From an uncultured Bacteroidota bacterium (GTDB lineage Bacteria; Bacteroidota; Bacteroidia; Flavobacteriales; Flavobacteriaceae): a stretch of 64,000 nucleotides of DNA. The translations under genes were made by a program, and so were the position numbers. The stretch lies in contig CACMZR010000005.1 of the NCBI GenBank assembly GCA_902618245.1, forward strand, positions 61,026 to 125,025, in the 5' to 3' direction. This document shows, piece after piece, positions 16,572 through 25,751 of the stretch. Under the pieces are notes generated by a model. That model saw only the letters and a list, made by a program, of their open reading frames with translations. It was not told where the DNA came from and did not search any database. The stretch's first letter is position 1. Each line of letters starts with the position of its first letter.

Positions 16572-19016
16572 TTAAAAAAAGAGAGCATTTGAAAATAATT
16601 GTTTTCCACTGTACCAAAACCCTCTAAATAGTGGATTGTCTACAAAATAAATCAATTCACCATCACCATAATTTTCCTGTCCTACAAGCAATGAATTCCT
16701 TTGTCTTTGCTTTGCTTTATATCCAATAAAACCTGAAATAGCATCTGCATTTTTATCAAGATAAAATACATTCCCAGAATTTTCTAGAAGATAAAATGCA
16801 TCAGTATTTAATTTTAATGTATAGTACCTTTCCATTCCATAACCAATTGGATGGGTCTTATCCATGGTAGCTTTAAAAATACTTCCGCTTGTAGAGCCAC
16901 TTATATCTGAACGTTCCATTTCAGTATATGGAATTGTTTTTTCAGTTTGATTTTTAGGGTTTTTCTTTTTTAAAGCAAAGTTTTCAGTATCAGCAAAAAT
17001 ATTTAATGCACCGGCAAGTGCAATTAATTTTCCACCATCATTAATCCATTCTTCAATTTTTTTTCCATTTCTAAAATTTTCAAAACTAGGGTAATCCCCA
17101 TCTGGTATAATTAAGATATTGATTTCAGAAAGAACAGAAAGTAGTTTTTTTTCATCAATCCGCAACAGAGGGTATTTTAATTCTTGTTCAAAAAAGTGCC
17201 ATGATTCGCCATAATTATAAGAGGAACTATTCTCACTCCTCAGTAATCCAACTTTTGGTACTTTAATTAATTTTATTTTATCTGAACCCATGTCAGGTCC
17301 CTTTTCGGAATATCCAGTATAAATATTATGTAATATTATTTTATGTTGATTTACAATTTCTTTAAGTTTTGTTAAGTATTGTTTATTATTTAGATTGTCT
17401 GCCTTGAGAATAAAAATGCTCCCTGCATCCCAATCTATTTTACTATTTGTTAGAGGTAAAGTATTATATCTAACTTTAATACCTGCTTTTAATAAATCAG
17501 AAAGGAATTTGGTATCATCCAAACTTTTGCAAATAAAGCCAAATCCATATTTGTTTTCTTCCAATACTACCTTTGAATTATTTAAAAATTCAAAAGGAGA
17601 AGTTATAAACTCTTGTGTTGTAGCTATTGCTTTTAGACCATAGGCAAATGCTAAAGACCATGCAGTTATATCATAAGTGAGTGAGTCATTTAGTTTTGTA
17701 TTAGGTTCTAAAAGTATTTCTACCAATTTTCCTTTCACCTGATTTGTTGGTATAACTAAAGAGTTTTTTTCGAATTCTGTAGATTTATTTTTTTGCATTT
17801 GATAATCATAACCACGAATACTTGTATTTTCTGAAAGTTTTTCGCTAATAATGTTATGTTTTTTAAAAAAATCAGCTAAGGAATTTATTTTATTTTTGTT
17901 TCCTTCAAAAACAAAATTTTTGTATTTGACATTTTTATTATCAAAAAAAGACTGATAATTTTTATTTAGAAGTATCCTAAATTTTGCAGCCATTTCAACT
18001 GTAGATATACCAGTCATGTGATGATGCTCTATTCTATCTTTTAGTGTTACCTCAGTATTTTCATCATTTCTTACCCCAAGTCCGGCAATCCCACCTCCTG
18101 CTTGTTCATAGGTCATACCAATACTTCCTAAAAACATTGGATATGTATCTCCATAACTGGGATACAAGAGATCAAATTTTTCTTTTGTAAAGTATAACCA
18201 CCCTTTTTCATCAAAATATTTAGCATGATTTCTGCCAATTATTTCTTGAAATTCTCTTTGAAATTTTGAAACGACTTCATGATAGGGCTCTACCGCAGGC
18301 GCAAAATAGTAAGGGCTATTAATTCCTTGTTCATGGAAGTCTACATGAATGTGTGGAAGCCAATCGTTAAATTTATTTATTCGATTTTTGGTTTCGGTTT
18401 GTGTAACCCATGCCCAGTCCCGATTCAAATCAAAAGCATAATGATTTGTTCTTCCATTATGCCAAGGTTCGTCATGTTCGATCGAATTTTGATTTGTGTC
18501 ATATGGTATACCTCTATTTTGTTTGTAAAAATTAACATAACGATCTCTCCCATCAGGGTTAACACATGGATCTATTATTACAATGGTATCTAATAACCAT
18601 TTTGAGTGCTTGGTAATTAAATCATAAGCAGTTTTGATTGAAGCTTCTGAACTTGACGATTCATTACCATGTATATTATAGCTTAACCAAACAATTGATT
18701 TATTTTCGTTTTTAGGTCCTTTTACCGACCCACTATTTTGAAGATGGGATAAACGAATTTCTTCAAGATTTTCTAAATTTTTACGATTTGAAATAAAAAC
18801 AAGTTGTAATTCTCTACCTTCATTACTTTTCCCATAAGGAATGATTTTAAGAAACTCAGAATTTTTCTCAAGATGGCTAAAGTAATCCAAAAGCTGGTGA
18901 TGTAAATTAAAATAAGTTCCTGGCTCATATCCAAAAAAACTTTCAGGGCTTTTAAGCTGAGAAGTTAATAGGAATGAATTAAAAATTAATATTAAAGAGA
19001 TAATTTTTCTTCCCAT
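16572..19016 (-). CDS. Secreted M14-family zinc carboxypeptidase
   Basis: The 814-residue protein has a signal peptide (MGRKIISLILIFNSFLLTSQ) and an M14 metallocarboxypeptidase domain over about residues 30-340. Zinc ligands are His116 and Glu119 in IHGNES and a later histidine in HVDFHEQG; the catalytic glutamate is probably in MTYEQAGG. The region after 550 looks like a class-I glutaminase/ThuA-like Rossmann fold often joined to such peptidases in Bacteroidota. It should degrade peptides in the periplasm or outside the cell. It faces away from bshC across an 80-base spacer. Confidence 0.9.
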   Translation of the reverse strand: MGRKIISLILIFNSFLLTSQLKSPESFFGYEPGTYFNLHHQLLDYFSHLEKNSEFLKIIPYGKSNEGRELQLVFISNRKNLENLEEIRLSHLQNSGSVKGPKNENKSIVWLSYNIHGNESSSSEASIKTAYDLITKHSKWLLDTIVIIDPCVNPDGRDRYVNFYKQNRGIPYDTNQNSIEHDEPWHNGRTNHYAFDLNRDWAWVTQTETKNRINKFNDWLPHIHVDFHEQGINSPYYFAPAVEPYHEVVSKFQREFQEIIGRNHAKYFDEKGWLYFTKEKFDLLYPSYGDTYPMFLGSIGMTYEQAGGGIAGLGVRNDENTEVTLKDRIEHHHMTGISTVEMAAKFRILLNKNYQSFFDNKNVKYKNFVFEGNKNKINSLADFFKKHNIISEKLSENTSIRGYDYQMQKNKSTEFEKNSLVIPTNQVKGKLVEILLEPNTKLNDSLTYDITAWSLAFAYGLKAIATTQEFITSPFEFLNNSKVVLEENKYGFGFICKSLDDTKFLSDLLKAGIKVRYNTLPLTNSKIDWDAGSIFILKADNLNNKQYLTKLKEIVNQHKIILHNIYTGYSEKGPDMGSDKIKLIKVPKVGLLRSENSSSYNYGESWHFFEQELKYPLLRIDEKKLLSVLSEINILIIPDGDYPSFENFRNGKKIEEWINDGGKLIALAGALNIFADTENFALKKKNPKNQTEKTIPYTEMERSDISGSTSGSIFKATMDKTHPIGYGMERYYTLKLNTDAFYLLENSGNVFYLDKNADAISGFIGYKAKQRQRNSLLVGQENYGDGELIYFVDNPLFRGFWYSGKQLFSNALFF

Positions 19017-19096
19017 ATATTTAAATTTTTACTTTGTAGTTAAACTTTCGATTTCTTTTTCTAAAAAAAAATATCTTTATGCTTCATATATTATTT

Positions 19097-20701
19097 ATGC
19101 ATGCCCATAGTTTTCCAATTGATTTAAAGTTTAGGTTTTCACAATTAATCAATGATTATATAGTCGAAGATAAAAAACTTAAATCTTTTTATTCACAATC
19201 ACCTAGACTAGAAAATTTTGAAAATCAAATCAATCAAAAAAAAGTGTCTTTTACAAGGGAGAACCGAGATCTTTTAACAACAATCTTTAAAAATCAGTAT
19301 AGTAAAGCTAATGCATCAAAAAATGTTTTGGATAATATAGATCTTCTAATTAGTGAAAATACTTTCACGATTACTACCGGCCATCAACTATGTTTAATGA
19401 CTGGTCCCTTGTATTTTATTTACAAAATAGTTTCTACAATTAATCTTTGCATTAAACTTAAAGAAAAATATCCGAAATTTAATTTCATACCTATTTACTG
19501 GATGGCTAGTGAAGATCATGATTTCGATGAAATCAGTTCCTTTAAATTTCAAGACAAGAAATTCCAATGGAAGGAGGATTTAAATGGTCCTGTTGGTAAA
19601 TTACCTCTCGAAAAATTAAAATTTATTCTCGAAGACTTCGAATCATGTTTAGGAAATAAAAATGAAGCAAACCAAATTAGGGAGTTAATTAAAAACAGTT
19701 ACCAGGAATCTGCTAATTTGTCAGAGGCAACATTTAAGCTTGTCAACCAACTTTTTGGTAATTATGGTTTACTAGTCTTAGAACCCAATAAAAAAAATCT
19801 AAAAAAACTATTTATAAATTTTTTCAAAAAAGAGCTTACCGATCAGTTTTCATTTCATAGCACCGAAAAACAAATAAATAACTTGAAGGAAAATTACAAC
19901 AAAGCATACTCACCTCAGGTAAATCCAAGAAACATAAATTTATTTTATCTATTACCTGATGGTCGCTATAGAATTGAAAAAAAAGACAATAAATTTATCG
20001 TTAAGGATATAGGTAAATCTTTTTTAGAAAAAGAGTTAATAGATGAATTAGAAAAATATCCTGAACGCTTTTCACCAAATGTAATTTTAAGACCCCTATA
20101 CCAAGAAGTTTTGCTACCTAACCTTTGTTATATTGGTGGGGCTGCAGAAATTTCTTATTGGCTGCAACTAAAGACAATGTTTGATAAAGTTGAAGTTCCC
20201 TTTCCCTTACTTCTTGTAAGAAACTCTGTTCTTTTATATTCTAAAAAGCAGGCGAATAAATTGAAAAAACTAGAAATAAAAATTTCAGATTTGTTTTATA
20301 GCCAAAATACCTTGGATGAAAAAAAAGTAAAAGAAGCTAGCAGCATTGATTTAAATCTAGAGCATTTAAAAATTGCACTAAATAAACAATTTGATTACCT
20401 CAGATCTTTAGTTTCAAAGACGGATAAATCTTTTGAAGGGGCTGTTAATGCTCAAGAAAAGAAACAAATTAATGGGATAAATAAATTAGAAAAACGTTTA
20501 TTAAAAGCCCAAAAAAAGAGCATATCTAATCAGATAGAAAGAATTCAGATTATTCGAAACCAATTATTTCCTGAAAACGAATTCCAAGAACGCAAATTAA
20601 ATTTTTTCACCATATATAATGAGATTGGAAAAAAATTTATACCACTCCTTATAGAATCATTAGATCCTCTAGATACTGACTTTAATTTTATTGAGTTTTA
20701 G
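19097..20701 (+). CDS. bshC: Bacillithiol biosynthesis cysteine-adding enzyme BshC
   Basis: BshC adds cysteine to glucosaminyl-malate in the last step of bacillithiol synthesis. The 534-residue protein has the expected HIGH-like-site relatives (TITTGHQLCLMTGP), YWMASEDHDFDEI and the C-terminal coiled-coil (about 370-470). The ATG at 19097 gives MHAHSFPIDLKF, which fits the family; another ATG lies 18 bases upstream. It is present without bshA or bshB in this window, which is usual because the genes are scattered in Bacteroidota. Its presence implies that bacillithiol replaces glutathione as the thiol buffer (inference). Confidence 0.92.
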   Translation: MHAHSFPIDLKFRFSQLINDYIVEDKKLKSFYSQSPRLENFENQINQKKVSFTRENRDLLTTIFKNQYSKANASKNVLDNIDLLISENTFTITTGHQLCLMTGPLYFIYKIVSTINLCIKLKEKYPKFNFIPIYWMASEDHDFDEISSFKFQDKKFQWKEDLNGPVGKLPLEKLKFILEDFESCLGNKNEANQIRELIKNSYQESANLSEATFKLVNQLFGNYGLLVLEPNKKNLKKLFINFFKKELTDQFSFHSTEKQINNLKENYNKAYSPQVNPRNINLFYLLPDGRYRIEKKDNKFIVKDIGKSFLEKELIDELEKYPERFSPNVILRPLYQEVLLPNLCYIGGAAEISYWLQLKTMFDKVEVPFPLLLVRNSVLLYSKKQANKLKKLEIKISDLFYSQNTLDEKKVKEASSIDLNLEHLKIALNKQFDYLRSLVSKTDKSFEGAVNAQEKKQINGINKLEKRLLKAQKKSISNQIERIQIIRNQLFPENEFQERKLNFFTIYNEIGKKFIPLLIESLDPLDTDFNFIEF

Positions 20702-20753
20702 TATATTTTTAGGATAAATTTCAACATTGCGTTTTTAAGCGTTGATTAAATCG

Positions 20754-20761
20754 TATTTTTG
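20754..20761 (+). promoter_or_regulatory. -7 promoter box (TATTTTTG) abutting the guaA start
   Basis: TATTTTTG matches TAnnTTTG. Three bases separate it from the guaA ATG at 20765, so the message would be leaderless or nearly so, as at recR and fur. Confidence 0.4.
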
Positions 20762-20764
20762 TTC

Positions 20765-22294
20765 ATGCAAGAAAAAGTTTTAATCCTTGATTTTGGGTCA
20801 CAATACACCCAACTAATAGCACGTCGAGTGAGGGAGCTTTTTATCTATTGTGAAATCCATCCTTATCACAAAATCCCTAATGATCTAGATACCTATAAGG
20901 CCGTTATTCTTTCGGGTTCACCATTTTCAGTAAGAGCTAATGATGCACCTCATCCAAATTTGGAGCAAATTAAAGGTAAAATACCTCTTCTTGGAGTCTG
21001 TTATGGTGCACAATATCTTGCACATTTTTATGGAGGACAAGTCAATTTATCAGAAACAAGAGAATATGGACGTGCAAATCTAAAATATTTCGAGGCAAAG
21101 GATCCCTTTTTCAGAGATGTTTCAGAAAATAGTCAAGTCTGGATGAGTCACGCTGACACAATATTAACTTTGCCTAAAGGATCTAAACTTATTGGAAGCA
21201 CGGAAGATGTTGAAAATGCCGCATATAAAATTTTGGACGAAGATACCTATGCGATTCAATTTCACCCAGAGGTATATCACACAACAGACGGTAAGCAAAT
21301 ATTAAAAAACTTTTTGGTAGAAATTGCCAATGTAAAACAGAATTGGACTCCAGATTCTTTTATTGATATGGCTATTAATGAAATTAAGGAAATGGTATGC
21401 GAAGATGTTGTGATTCTTGGTCTTTCAGGTGGTGTTGATTCATCAGTTGCTGCAATGCTACTTAATAGAGCTTTGGGGGATAAGCTTAACTGTATTTTTG
21501 TTAATAATGGATTATTAAGAAAGAATGAATATGAAGAGGTTTTAGCACAATACTCCGGAATGGGCTTGAATGTGAGGGGAGTTGATGCTTCAAATAAGTT
21601 TTTAAATGCTCTTGAAGGAATTTCGGAGCCAGAAGAAAAACGCAAAATAATTGGAAAAATTTTTATTGATGTTTTTAACTTGGAGGCAAAAAAAGTGAAA
21701 GGGGTCAAATGGCTAGGTCAAGGCACAATATATCCAGACGTAATAGAGTCAATTTCAGTCAATGGCCCTTCAGCGACAATCAAATCTCACCATAATGTAG
21801 GGGGTCTACCTGAACAAATGGAATTGAAGCTTGTGGAGCCTTTAAGAATGTTGTTTAAGGATGAGGTTAGGAGAGTAGGAAAAAGTATGAATATGGATCC
21901 ATCTTTACTTGCTAGGCACCCTTTTCCAGGACCAGGGCTTTCAATAAGGATATTAGGCGAGATCACACGTGAAAAAGTACGTATTTTACAAGAAGTTGAT
22001 CATATCTTTATAAAGGGCTTAAGGAAATGGAATCTATATGATGATGTTTGGCAGGCAGGAGCAATCTTTTTGCCCGTAAATAGTGTTGGTGTAATGGGAG
22101 ATGAAAGGACTTACGAAAATTGTGTCGCACTTAGGGCTGTTCAATCAACAGACGGAATGACTGCAGATTGGGTAAATTTACCCTATGAATTCCTTCAAAA
22201 AATATCAAACGAAATTATAAATAATGTTAAGGGAATTAATCGTGTTGTCTACGACATTAGTTCTAAACCACCAGCTACAATTGAATGGGAATAA
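20765..22294 (+). CDS. guaA: GMP synthase (glutamine-hydrolysing)
   Basis: GuaA converts XMP to GMP using glutamine. The glutamine amidotransferase domain (1-190) has its nucleophile Cys79 in GVCYGAQYL and the His-Glu pair in [10 protein letters not shown]. The ATP-pyrophosphatase domain carries the PP-loop [11 protein letters not shown], and the C-terminal dimerisation domain ends IEWE as usual. Length 509. The ATG at 20765 is preferred to an in-frame TTG at 20759. The next gene starts eight bases after its stop. Confidence 0.98.
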   Translation: MQEKVLILDFGSQYTQLIARRVRELFIYCEIHPYHKIPNDLDTYKAVILSGSPFSVRANDAPHPNLEQIKGKIPLLGVCYGAQYLAHFYGGQVNLSETREYGRANLKYFEAKDPFFRDVSENSQVWMSHADTILTLPKGSKLIGSTEDVENAAYKILDEDTYAIQFHPEVYHTTDGKQILKNFLVEIANVKQNWTPDSFIDMAINEIKEMVCEDVVILGLSGGVDSSVAAMLLNRALGDKLNCIFVNNGLLRKNEYEEVLAQYSGMGLNVRGVDASNKFLNALEGISEPEEKRKIIGKIFIDVFNLEAKKVKGVKWLGQGTIYPDVIESISVNGPSATIKSHHNVGGLPEQMELKLVEPLRMLFKDEVRRVGKSMNMDPSLLARHPFPGPGLSIRILGEITREKVRILQEVDHIFIKGLRKWNLYDDVWQAGAIFLPVNSVGVMGDERTYENCVALRAVQSTDGMTADWVNLPYEFLQKISNEIINNVKGINRVVYDISSKPPATIEWE

Positions 22295-22302
22295 CCTTTA
22301 AA

Positions 22303-24054
22303 ATGAGTTTATTTAAGTACAAAACTTTCTTTTCATTTTTTTTCCTGTTAGGTATAAAAATTTGTTTAAGCCAGGTGCCTCAAGACTTTTTAATTCATCG
22401 AGTTAAAAAAGGTGAAACCTTGACACAAATTATCGATTATTACTCTATTTCTGAGGCCCAACTTAATGAATATAACCCCTCATTAAAGAAACTTGGAATT
22501 AAAAAAAGAATGGTCTTAAGAATACCCGTATATCAAAAGATAAAACATTTTGATGCTGACAAACAAAATAAGTCTGTCAAATCCTTTGAAATACATATTG
22601 TAGAGCCCAAGGAAACAAAGTGGCGCTTAGCTTTTGAATATGGCATGACTATTAATGAATTAGATTCTTTGAATCCTCAAATTTTAGACGGGTTAAAAAT
22701 TGGTCAAGAAATTAGAGTAAGAAATATTGATTTAAGTAAAACAATACCGGAAAAAGATTCTATATATAATTACTACCAAGTGCTTCAATCAGAGGGATAT
22801 TATCGTATAGAAAAAAAGTTAGGTGTAAATCGATATGTTCTTGACTCTCTAAATCCAAATTTAGAAAAAACAGGACTTCAAGTTGGTATGATTTTAAGAA
22901 TTCCTGACTCACTTAGTGGGAAATTCAAAATTGAAAATGACCTTTTAGTCGAAAGAGTTAACTTAATTGATTCGATATTCAAAAAAAGAAAAATTAAAAT
23001 GGGATTATTATTGCCCTTCAAGGCAAAAGAAATAATTTTTGATTCCATAGAAAATACTAAAAAAGTTCTCGAAGAAAGAAATCTGCATACCATATCATTA
23101 GATTTCTACTCAGGAGTTTTATTTGCTTTACAAAGGGCTAGCAGGAGTGGATTAGAGATCGATTTATCAACTTTTGATACAGAAAATAATAAATTAAAAA
23201 TTAATGATATTGTTGCCTCAGGTTCTCTAGATACTTTAGATTTGATTATTGGTCCTTTAATACCGTCAAACTTTGATTATTTGTCAAATCAAAAACAATT
23301 AATTAATATTCCTAAAATAGCGCCTCTTTCCTCCAAACCAGTAAACTTCAGGAAAAATGTTTTTCAATCTGTAACTGATGAAAATATTTTCCGTGAAAAA
23401 ATGTACGAATATCTCGAAAAAAAACTTGATTCTACACATCATATTCTTATTGTTGCGGATTCAAAAAATAAAATAATTGAAGACGAACTTAAATTAAAAT
23501 TTCCATGGGCAATTAATTTAAAGCCTGAAAAGGCTGACTATATAATACCAGAATTAGTGGACTCACTTCTTCTTGATTCAATACCTAATAAAATAATTTT
23601 AGAGACTCAGTCGTTTCCTCTGATTGCGAGCGCATTGTCACAATTTAGTGCCCAAAATAGGCAGTTCAGAGATGTTCAGGTATTTACTACTTATAGAAGC
23701 AATATATATAATAATGAAAATTTATCAAGAAAATCGCTAGGAGGGATAAGATTTACATATCCGACTGGAACTAAACCTCTGGACCAGACAACCGGTAACA
23801 AATTTGTAGATGAATTCGTACAAAATTATGGAAAGCCACCTAATAATAATGCTTTAAGAGGCTACGATGTTGTTCTAGACGCCATTTTAAGGTTTGCTGT
23901 CTCAAAGGACATAAGAAAATCGATTGATTTAGGTGAAACCCAATATAAATCAAATAGATTTTTTTACAGAAAAAATGAAAATGAGTCATTCACAAATAAA
24001 TCAGTTTATATTCTCCAACACAAAGGATACGAGATATATGAAATAAAAGAGTAG
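22303..24054 (+). CDS. LysM-repeat protein with periplasmic-binding (LpoA/ABC-type) domain
   Basis: The 583-residue protein has a signal peptide (residues 1-25, ending ICLSQ). Three LysM-type repeats follow, near 27-72, 90-135 and 148-200; each has the pattern with a YxV/HRV start and an N-P-Q/L-x-x-G-L-x-x-G-M centre. LysM binds peptidoglycan. Residues 235-583 look like a type-1 periplasmic-binding fold (MGLLLPFKAKEI, LDFYSGVLFALQRA, LIIGPLIPSNFDYL), similar to amino-acid ABC binding proteins and LpoA. No transporter genes are near, so a cell-wall role is more likely (inference). I chose the ATG at 22303 rather than an ATG overlapping guaA at 22285. Confidence 0.85.
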   Translation: MSLFKYKTFFSFFFLLGIKICLSQVPQDFLIHRVKKGETLTQIIDYYSISEAQLNEYNPSLKKLGIKKRMVLRIPVYQKIKHFDADKQNKSVKSFEIHIVEPKETKWRLAFEYGMTINELDSLNPQILDGLKIGQEIRVRNIDLSKTIPEKDSIYNYYQVLQSEGYYRIEKKLGVNRYVLDSLNPNLEKTGLQVGMILRIPDSLSGKFKIENDLLVERVNLIDSIFKKRKIKMGLLLPFKAKEIIFDSIENTKKVLEERNLHTISLDFYSGVLFALQRASRSGLEIDLSTFDTENNKLKINDIVASGSLDTLDLIIGPLIPSNFDYLSNQKQLINIPKIAPLSSKPVNFRKNVFQSVTDENIFREKMYEYLEKKLDSTHHILIVADSKNKIIEDELKLKFPWAINLKPEKADYIIPELVDSLLLDSIPNKIILETQSFPLIASALSQFSAQNRQFRDVQVFTTYRSNIYNNENLSRKSLGGIRFTYPTGTKPLDQTTGNKFVDEFVQNYGKPPNNNALRGYDVVLDAILRFAVSKDIRKSIDLGETQYKSNRFFYRKNENESFTNKSVYILQHKGYEIYEIKE

Positions 24055-24085
24055 TTCATTAAGTCAAAATTCCTTTCTATTTTCG

Positions 24086-24093
24086 TAAATTTG
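24086..24093 (+). promoter_or_regulatory. -7 promoter box (TAAATTTG) for pyrG
   Basis: TAAATTTG is an exact -7 consensus, 34 bases before the pyrG ATG. The predicted start near 24100 falls inside the left arm of the inverted repeat at 24097-24126. Confidence 0.5.
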
Positions 24094-24096
24094 AGT

Positions 24097-24126
24097 CCGG
24101 TTAGGTATATTAATTTTAATAACCGG
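24097..24126 (+). promoter_or_regulatory. Inverted repeat CCGGTTA/TAACCGG in front of pyrG
   Basis: CCGGTTA (24097-24103) and TAACCGG (24120-24126) are perfect seven-base arms around 16 bases. The right arm ends one base before the ATG. It could form a hairpin over the ribosome entry site, or be a repressor operator overlapping the transcription start. The GC content stands out in an AT-rich spacer. The function is inference. Confidence 0.5.
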
Positions 24127-24127
24127 G

Positions 24128-25744
24128 ATGTCAAGCACTAAATATATTTTTGTAACAGGCGGAGTTACTTCCTCTTTAGGTAAAGGAATAATTGCAGCTT
24201 CTTTAGCTAAGCTGCTCCAGTCTCAAAACTTTAAAGTAACAATTCAAAAGTTTGACCCTTATATTAATGTTGATCCTGGAACATTAAACCCCTATGAGCA
24301 CGGAGAATGTTATGTGACTGATGACGGTGCTGAAACAGATCTAGATTTAGGACATTACGAGCGATTTTTAAACGTAAATACCTCTCAGGCGAATAATGTC
24401 ACTACTGGATTGATTTATCAAAGTGTAATTCAAAAAGAAAGAAAAGGAGAATTTCTTGGAAAGACAGTTCAAGTTATTCCACATGTAACCAACGAAATTA
24501 AAGATCGAATGCGATTACTTGGAAATTCTGGGGATTATGATATAATAATAACAGAAATTGGTGGTACAGTTGGTGACATAGAGTCATTACCCTACATTGA
24601 ATCTGTTAGACAAATGATTTGGGATTTAGGAAAGGAAAATACATTAGTCATTCATCTAACTTTAATTCCTTTTCTTTCTGCTTCAGGCGAATTAAAAACA
24701 AAACCTACACAACATTCAGTGAAAACTTTGATGGAAAGTGGAATATCTGCTGATATTATTGTTTGTAGAACTGAGCACGAGCTTTCAGAAGATTTAAGAG
24801 AGAAACTTGCATTATTTTGTAATGTTAAAAGAGAGGCTGTAATTCAGTCTATAGATGTAGATACAATATATGATGTGCCTTTAAAAATGTTAGAGGAGGG
24901 ATTAGACACTGTAGTTTTACAAAGACTTAGATTAAAGCCTAAACAAAGTCATGATTTAAAGCCATGGAATGCTTTTTTAGAAAGAGTTAGAAATCCTAAA
25001 AATTTTATTAAAATAGGTTTGGTAGGGAAGTATGTAGAGCTTCAGGATTCGTACAAATCAATTTTAGAATCTTTGATACATGCTGGTGCAGAAAATGAAA
25101 CAGAAATTTATGTGGAATCCCTACATTCAGAATATTTAGAATCCAAAAATTTAAAGGAAAAACTTGAAAATTTGGATGGACTAATTGTTGCACCAGGTTT
25201 TGGTGAGAGAGGAATAGAGGGAAAAATAATGGCAATTTCATATGCAAGGTTAAATAATGTGCCTTTCCTGGGAATTTGTTTAGGTATGCAAATGGCAGTT
25301 ATAGAATATGCTAGAAATAAAGTTGGTCTCATGAATGCTAATTCTACTGAAATGGTATCTGATTGTAAATATCCAGTCATAGATCTTATGGAATCACAAA
25401 AAAGCATCACAAACAAGGGAGGAACTATGCGTCTGGGTTCATGGGATTGTAATTTAATTCCTAACACTAAATCAGCAATTGCCTACCAAAAGAGTCATAT
25501 TAATGAGCGACACCGCCATAGGTACGAATTTAACAACAAATTTTCAGATCAAATTTTTGATCAAGATTTTATTATTTCTGGTATCAACCCTGAAACAGGT
25601 TTAGTTGAAATTATTGAATATAATAATCATCCATGGTTTGTTGGAGTTCAGTTTCATCCAGAATACAAAAGTACGGTACTTGATCCTCATCCGCTTTTCA
25701 AAGCATTTGTTAAAGCAAGTCTTGAAAAAAATCTAAAAGCTTAA
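24128..25744 (+). CDS. pyrG: CTP synthase
   Basis: PyrG makes CTP from UTP with glutamine. The 538-residue protein has the synthetase domain with KYIFVTGGVTSSLGKGI, then KIDPYINVDPG-like FDPYINVDPGTLNPYEHGE and EIGGTVGDIES. The C-terminal class-I glutaminase has its Cys near residue 383 in GICLGMQMAV and the catalytic His-Glu in VQFHPEYKS. It is followed after seven bases by yidC. A -7 box and a CCGGTTA inverted repeat precede it, suggesting its own regulation. Confidence 0.98.
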   Translation: MSSTKYIFVTGGVTSSLGKGIIAASLAKLLQSQNFKVTIQKFDPYINVDPGTLNPYEHGECYVTDDGAETDLDLGHYERFLNVNTSQANNVTTGLIYQSVIQKERKGEFLGKTVQVIPHVTNEIKDRMRLLGNSGDYDIIITEIGGTVGDIESLPYIESVRQMIWDLGKENTLVIHLTLIPFLSASGELKTKPTQHSVKTLMESGISADIIVCRTEHELSEDLREKLALFCNVKREAVIQSIDVDTIYDVPLKMLEEGLDTVVLQRLRLKPKQSHDLKPWNAFLERVRNPKNFIKIGLVGKYVELQDSYKSILESLIHAGAENETEIYVESLHSEYLESKNLKEKLENLDGLIVAPGFGERGIEGKIMAISYARLNNVPFLGICLGMQMAVIEYARNKVGLMNANSTEMVSDCKYPVIDLMESQKSITNKGGTMRLGSWDCNLIPNTKSAIAYQKSHINERHRHRYEFNNKFSDQIFDQDFIISGINPETGLVEIIEYNNHPWFVGVQFHPEYKSTVLDPHPLFKAFVKASLEKNLKA

Positions 25745-25751
25745 TTTAAAA

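Noticed and set aside
16553..16576. TTTAAAT...ATTTAAA inverted repeat between rimO and the M14 gene
   Set aside because: Arms are A/T only and no clean T-run follows on the rimO strand, so I do not call a terminator.
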